A DNA stretch of 55,164 nt from Rhodobacteraceae bacterium SB2 (lineage in GTDB: Bacteria; Pseudomonadota; Alphaproteobacteria; Rhodobacterales; Rhodobacteraceae), in the NCBI GenBank assembly GCA_001642945.1, contig LGRT01000001.1, positions 1-55,164 of the forward strand. The letters are read 5' to 3'. The translations under genes were made by a program, and so were the position numbers. This document shows, piece after piece, positions 52,127-55,164 of this stretch. The notes under the pieces were generated by a model that worked only from the letters and a program-made list of their open reading frames with translations, ran no database searches and had not been told where the DNA came from. Positions within the stretch are counted from its first letter, which is position 1. Each line of letters begins with the position of its first letter.

Positions 52127-52176
52127 TGGTGCCCCCACACGGACTCGAACCGCGGACCTACTGATTACAAATCAGT
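52127..52176 (-). other. attachment-site remnant: 3' half of a tRNA-Thr(UGU) gene
   Basis: On the minus strand 52176-52127 reads as the 3' half of a tRNA: anticodon arm CTGATTTGTAATCAG with anticodon UGU, variable loop, T-arm with GTTCGAGTC, acceptor and CCA. The D-arm and 5' acceptor strand are missing; sequence past 52176 is unrelated. This is the usual scar of an integration into a tRNA gene. Following the normal geometry, the element would lie to the right. Confidence 0.78.
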
Positions 52177-52398
52177 GCTTCTGTTTCTTTGTTATTCATC
52201 TGCCTAACTCCATCTAAACTATGCCTCTCTAAAGAAAGCACAATTAGCAAATCAGACACACTTCTTTGACCAAAAACCGTGCAATTACACGCTTAAATCC
52301 TGCGCAATACACCAACCCGCGTAGGCTGTCACACAGAGCGACACTATCAAGTTCGAGCCGGCAAACCACAGTATAGACGGCAACAGAGACCACTGCGA

Positions 52399-52764
52399 TC
52401 AACTTACCTTAACAGGTGGCTGTGATCCTTGTGGTTTAAGCCTCTCAAAATCAGCCTGTGATGTTGCGATACTGGTCGCTTTTGGCATTCCAGATGTATT
52501 TGTCGAAAGCGGATCAGACCTCGAACTTGGTGCCTTTTGTATATTGGGCTTAGGCACTGACGCTATTGCTTTTCCCACGCGCGATTTGGGTTTACTCTTT
52601 GCTTTGACCTCACCACCTTTGAGCCGTGTATCCAGCTTGTTGGCGAGAAAGCTTGCAGTGTTGGCAAAGGTTTTGATGTCATCAATGGCCTGCTCAAGAC
52701 TGCCACTGCCAGAGCCTTTCTCAATAACATCAATCATGCGGCGCAGCTCTTCACGATCATTCAT
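52399..52764 (-). CDS. small protein of unknown function with basic Ser/Pro-rich tail
   Basis: 121 residues from the ATG at 52764, which has an AGGGGG ribosome-binding site; a longer frame to 52809 lacks one. The N-terminal ~55 residues (REELRRMIDVIEKGS, AIDDIKTFANTASFLANKLD) look helical and could form a coiled coil. The rest is Lys/Ser/Pro-rich (VKAKSKPKSRVGKAIASVPK) and likely disordered. I recognise no family. It lies beside a DUF6626-like and a Rep-like gene, so it may be a helper of the same mobile element. Confidence 0.6.
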   Translation of the reverse strand: MNDREELRRMIDVIEKGSGSGSLEQAIDDIKTFANTASFLANKLDTRLKGGEVKAKSKPKSRVGKAIASVPKPNIQKAPSSRSDPLSTNTSGMPKATSIATSQADFERLKPQGSQPPVKVS

Positions 52765-52887
52765 AGCGGTGCCCCCTAACCCACGCGCTTGGGGCCTGCA
52801 AAAGACCACCTCGGATTGTTAAGTACTGGCCTGTAAAAAACCACAGCGCAGATTTTTGAGGCTGTATAACCCATTTTGGATGTGCAC

Positions 52888-53214
52888 TCATGGCGCCATC
52901 CTTTCTGGTGCACGCCACACAGCCTCAGCTTGCCTAGAAATGGCACTGTCACATAGAGCTTTGAGGGTAATCAGCTTTACCGCCCACGCTTTATGATTGT
53001 CAGCATCTGAGCCATTCAGACGCGCTGCATAATGGCCTAGCTTGTTAGAGCAAATCGCTAGCGTCTCTACACTTGGATCAATGCGGTTATAACGCAGCAC
53101 ACGGATATATCCTTCACTGCGCCCAAGCCAGCTGCGACAAAACTCTGGGGTGTTCTGCACAATGCCAGCGGCGATCAATTCGTCTCTTAGGTGTTCTAGT
53201 AATCTTATGCTCAT
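52888..53214 (-). CDS. DUF6626-like small protein
   Basis: 108 residues from the ATG at 53214, with a GGAGG site six bases upstream; nine further codons upstream in frame have none. The segment LLEHLRDELIAAGIVQNTPEFCRSWLGRSEGYIRVLRYNR, then ETLAICSNKL, follows the pattern of small DUF6626-type proteins seen in Rhodobacteraceae elements. The layout looks like a helix-turn-helix, so DNA binding is possible. It is transcribed away from the Rep-like gene that starts 150 bases further on. Confidence 0.6.
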   Translation of the reverse strand: MSIRLLEHLRDELIAAGIVQNTPEFCRSWLGRSEGYIRVLRYNRIDPSVETLAICSNKLGHYAARLNGSDADNHKAWAVKLITLKALCDSAISRQAEAVWRAPERMAP

Positions 53215-53363
53215 ATGTTGCCTCCAATGCGCTGCTTGCACTGGTATTTATCTCGATTGAGCGAAGATGCGGTGTTTGTGAGCCGTTTGCTGCGCTGTTC
53301 ATAAGTTACAGCCGTTTTTGCAGGGTTTTCTTGTGTCGTTGATAAATACATGCGGAGACGAGC

Positions 53364-54005
53364 ATGACATATGAACAGCGCAAACAAGAACGACAGGCTT
53401 TGATTGATCACCTGATGAACCAAGACTGGAATGTATTTGGTACACTCAAGTTTGTAAATGGCAGAGCCATTGGACGTAGCAGCGCTGATAAACTCCTGCG
53501 CAGCTACTGGAACCGGATTGATCGTATGTTCTTTGGCAAAGCTGCTGAACGTCAGAACATGCGCGTGCCGCGCTGGTGCTTTGCCCACGAAGGCTCAGAT
53601 CATGAGAACTATCACGTTCACTTTGTAATGAAGAGCGCACCGAACAACACAGAGAGCATGTGCTGTTTACTCAACGCTGTGTGGGCGCAACACCATACAC
53701 AAACAGCGCCATTGGCTAAGAACTGGATCATGCCAGTGCAGGACCGTGCCGCAGTGGCCAGCTACGTCACACACGAGTATTGGCGCATGGGCAGTGATAC
53801 TATTCTGGACAAGCTCAGTTGGACTGTAGAGCAGTCCTATCACCTCACGGATCATGCATTGGATGAGCACTATACTCAACAACAGGCACAACGCATTCAA
53901 AGGGCAGCCAGCCCACTCTGGCTTAGGCAAGCACAACAGGCATTAGACGATCAAAAGGCAGCATATGAGGCATGCAGTGATTTGCAGATGATGGAGCGTG
54001 GCTAA
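53364..54005 (+). CDS. Rep-like protein with HUH endonuclease motifs
   Basis: 213 residues, with a GGAGACGAGC ribosome-binding site. Three motifs in order suggest a rolling-circle Rep/HUH endonuclease: FGTLKF at residues 25-30 (motif 1), YHVHFVM with His84 and His86 (the metal-binding HUH pair), and YVTHEY at 134-139 with a candidate nucleophilic Tyr (motif 3). No helicase domain is present, so it would nick and re-join DNA and rely on host helicases. The nearby tRNA-derived site and iteron-like repeats support a replicating or mobilisable element. I cannot name the family, and a transposase or relaxase role is also possible. Confidence 0.6.
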   Translation: MTYEQRKQERQALIDHLMNQDWNVFGTLKFVNGRAIGRSSADKLLRSYWNRIDRMFFGKAAERQNMRVPRWCFAHEGSDHENYHVHFVMKSAPNNTESMCCLLNAVWAQHHTQTAPLAKNWIMPVQDRAAVASYVTHEYWRMGSDTILDKLSWTVEQSYHLTDHALDEHYTQQQAQRIQRAASPLWLRQAQQALDDQKAAYEACSDLQMMERG

Positions 54006-54464
54006 GCCCCTTCGCGCAGCAACCACCTGAGCAGTTTGAACACGGCAGATGCCAAAGGCGCAGGTCTTGGCACATCCTTGTTCACGAGCAGTTGTTCAAA
54101 CTACAGTTAGCAAACAACACAAAACATCTACAAAGCTCAAACGAAGATGGCAAAACAGACAGAGAGATAACAGCTTAACACAGCGTCAGCGGAGCAAACC
54201 GTTAGACGCTTTTTTATGAGCGTAGGGTCGGTGTATCTACGCTGCTCTAAAGTCAGCCATTACTCCACAAGTACATATCGGGGCAACATTGCAGGTATAT
54301 ACACAATCAGCCATAATCGAATAGTAATACATAAAATCAGGTACTTGACTGTATTTTCGGTAGTCCAATTATCAAATTGAACATACGCTTTAGCTGTAAC
54401 CAAACAGCAAGATGCGCAGATGACACATTTGGCAAAATTAACATTCAAAACAGTCGATCGCAGT
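54006..54464. other. 459-base gap with one terminator
   Basis: Apart from the terminator at 54183-54215, I see no gene. The part 54250-54460 is AT-rich and may hold the promoter for the small genes that follow. Confidence 0.4.
54183..54215 (+). terminator. rho-independent terminator
   Basis: GCGTC (54183-54187) pairs with GACGC (54205-54209), with an inner GCGG/CCGT stem around AGCAAA. Six T follow directly (54210-54215). It lies about 180 bases past the stop of the Rep-like gene and would end its transcript. Confidence 0.65.
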
Positions 54465-54563
54465 ATGAAGCGTGATCCCATCATAGCGCGACGAGACAAG
54501 CTAATGGCAGAGCGCAAACCTGCAGTCAAACCAAGTGCTGACAAAGCTGCAGCACATGCCTGA
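54465..54563 (+). CDS. possible 32-residue basic peptide upstream of the DUF3768 gene
   Basis: A short frame gives MKRDPIIARRDKLMAERKPA followed by VKPSADKAAAHA. Its stop overlaps the ATG of the DUF3768 gene by eight bases, which suggests translational coupling. The Lys/Arg/Ala composition is regular. No clear ribosome-binding site is seen, and no family is recognised. Confidence 0.3.
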   Translation: MKRDPIIARRDKLMAERKPAVKPSADKAAAHA

Positions 54564-54888
54564 CGCTGCCACAGCAAAAATAGCAGAACTTAATGATCAA
54601 GCACGGCAGACATTTGGTGAGTGTCGTGTGGTAATCACTCAAGGCGTTGCTGAGCTAGGCAAGTGTGATGTCGCCTCCATTCTCGACAAGGTACGTAAAT
54701 ATGAAGACTTCACGCCCATCAACGACCCATATTTCGAGCATGACTTCGGCTTAATTCAATTTGGGGAAAGCACAATCTTTTGGAAGATCGATTACTACGA
54801 CATTGATCTACAGATGCACTCACCCGATCCCAGTGATCCAGCTGTCACAGCACGCATACTCACTATTATGTTAGCGGAGGAATATTGA
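54556..54888 (+). CDS. DUF3768 family protein
   Basis: 110 residues from the ATG at 54556 (a GTG at 54535 would add seven). The family pattern is complete: TAKIAELNDQARQTFG at the start, VVITQGVAELG, NDPYFEHDFGLIQF, WKIDYYDIDLQMHSPDPSDP and a C-terminal LTIMLAEEY. DUF3768 proteins are small, cytoplasmic and common on alphaproteobacterial plasmids and integrative elements. Their function is unknown. This one is intact and fits the mobile-element context. Confidence 0.82.
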   Translation: MPDAATAKIAELNDQARQTFGECRVVITQGVAELGKCDVASILDKVRKYEDFTPINDPYFEHDFGLIQFGESTIFWKIDYYDIDLQMHSPDPSDPAVTARILTIMLAEEY

Positions 54889-54979
54889 AGCCAAACACAC
54901 ACCATCTCAACACAAACACAGCAAATCTGCCCTCCACAAAGTGAGCACTGTCACACTGTCGAGCTGGTAAATTTTGGAG

Positions 54980-55102
54980 CAAACACGCTGTTTGAACATG
55001 CCGTGTTAACACGGCGTTTATTTACAAGTGACCAAACACTCCTGTTGCAAACAGCGTGTTTGACAAAAAACTCAAACATGGCGTTTCCAAACAGCGTGTT
55101 TG
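54980..55102. repeat. palindromic iteron-like repeats at the right edge
   Basis: CAAACACGCTGTTTG (54980-54994), a perfect 16-base palindrome GCCGTGTTAACACGGC (55000-55015), and CAAACAGCGTGTTTG twice (55048-55062 and 55088-55102) form a tight array, followed by AT-rich sequence to the edge. The stretch TGTTAACA-GGC-TTTATTTACAA-TGACC is shared with 33067-33095. The array looks like a second copy of the origin-like region near 33056, or a family of operators. Confidence 0.6.
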
Positions 55103-55164
55103 GATTATTAATCAATAAAATCAATATAAAAATATTAACGGCGTAACGCTTTAGGGAATTCACC

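Noticed and set aside
52127-52176. An intact tRNA-Thr gene
   Set aside because: The 5' half is missing; sequence beyond the anticodon arm is unrelated.
54260-54577. A minus-strand gene of 105 residues
   Set aside because: It overlaps the start of the DUF3768 gene, has no ribosome-binding site and no recognisable family.

Overview
The window looks like accessory DNA of a marine alphaproteobacterium of the Roseobacter/Rhodobacteraceae group. This is inferred from a sorbitol/mannitol operon in the Rhodobacter smo gene order, from the density of ABC uptake operons for small organic solutes, and from tRNA-linked integration sites and scattered IS and recombinase debris. There is no rRNA and no intact tRNA. 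Everything here is transport, catabolism, regulation or mobile-element machinery, so it reads as a genomic island, megaplasmid or chromid segment.

Layout. (1) 1-1092: a gene running off the left edge, with TTTCCAA repeats upstream of it, then about 0.9 kb without a recognisable gene. (2) 1093-8850: an AraC-type regulator, a xylose-type ABC transporter, three short-chain dehydrogenases, a PfkB sugar kinase and the first 20 codons of a GatZ/KbaZ gene. (3) 8900-10112: an IS6-family element whose transposase has an internal amber codon, followed by a decayed tyrosine recombinase. (4) 10125-21050: a polyol locus with smoEFGK, smoS and mtlK homologues, a zinc alcohol dehydrogenase and a LacI regulator, transcribed away from a tagatose/fructose-type kinase plus an intact GatZ/KbaZ gene. 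(5) 21629-30629: a hydantoinase/oxoprolinase-like locus with DUF917, HyuA, a spermidine/putrescine-type ABC transporter, an Asp/Glu/hydantoin racemase and a LuxR-type regulator. (6) 31068-33452: a tyrosine integrase, an attachment site built from the 3' half of a CAU-anticodon tRNA, an iteron-like region with a perfect DnaA box, and a broken Phd-type antitoxin. (7) 33741-51102: a large catabolic cluster of unknown substrate with an ABC transporter, three two-domain SnoaL-like proteins, a GMC oxidoreductase, a HisD-like dehydrogenase, an SDR, a LacI regulator, a double cupin, a MetE-like protein, an alpha/beta hydrolase, an RraA-like aldolase and an aldehyde dehydrogenase. (8) 51140-51778: a mosaic of IS3, UvrD-helicase and IS6 fragments. 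(9) 52127-55164: the 3' half of a tRNA-Thr(UGU) gene, then small genes including a likely HUH replication-initiator protein and a DUF3768 protein, ending in palindromic repeats related to those in region 6.

How it works together. Regions 2 and 4 import polyols or rare sugars, oxidise them to ketoses with SDR, MDR or mannitol-type dehydrogenases, phosphorylate them with PfkB kinases and pass tagatose-type phosphates on through GatZ/KbaZ. The region 2 copy of that last gene was destroyed, so only the region 4 copy remains. Region 5 probably imports and opens a cyclic amide such as a hydantoin. Region 7 is the least understood: the enzymes fit stepwise oxidation of an alcohol to an acid, a methyl-transfer or MetE-like step, and a retro-aldol step, but the substrate cannot be read from sequence. 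All four ABC operons carry a perfect stem-loop directly after the binding-protein gene. Regions 6 and 9 look like parts of related integrative, plasmid-like elements, into or beside which the catabolic clusters accreted.
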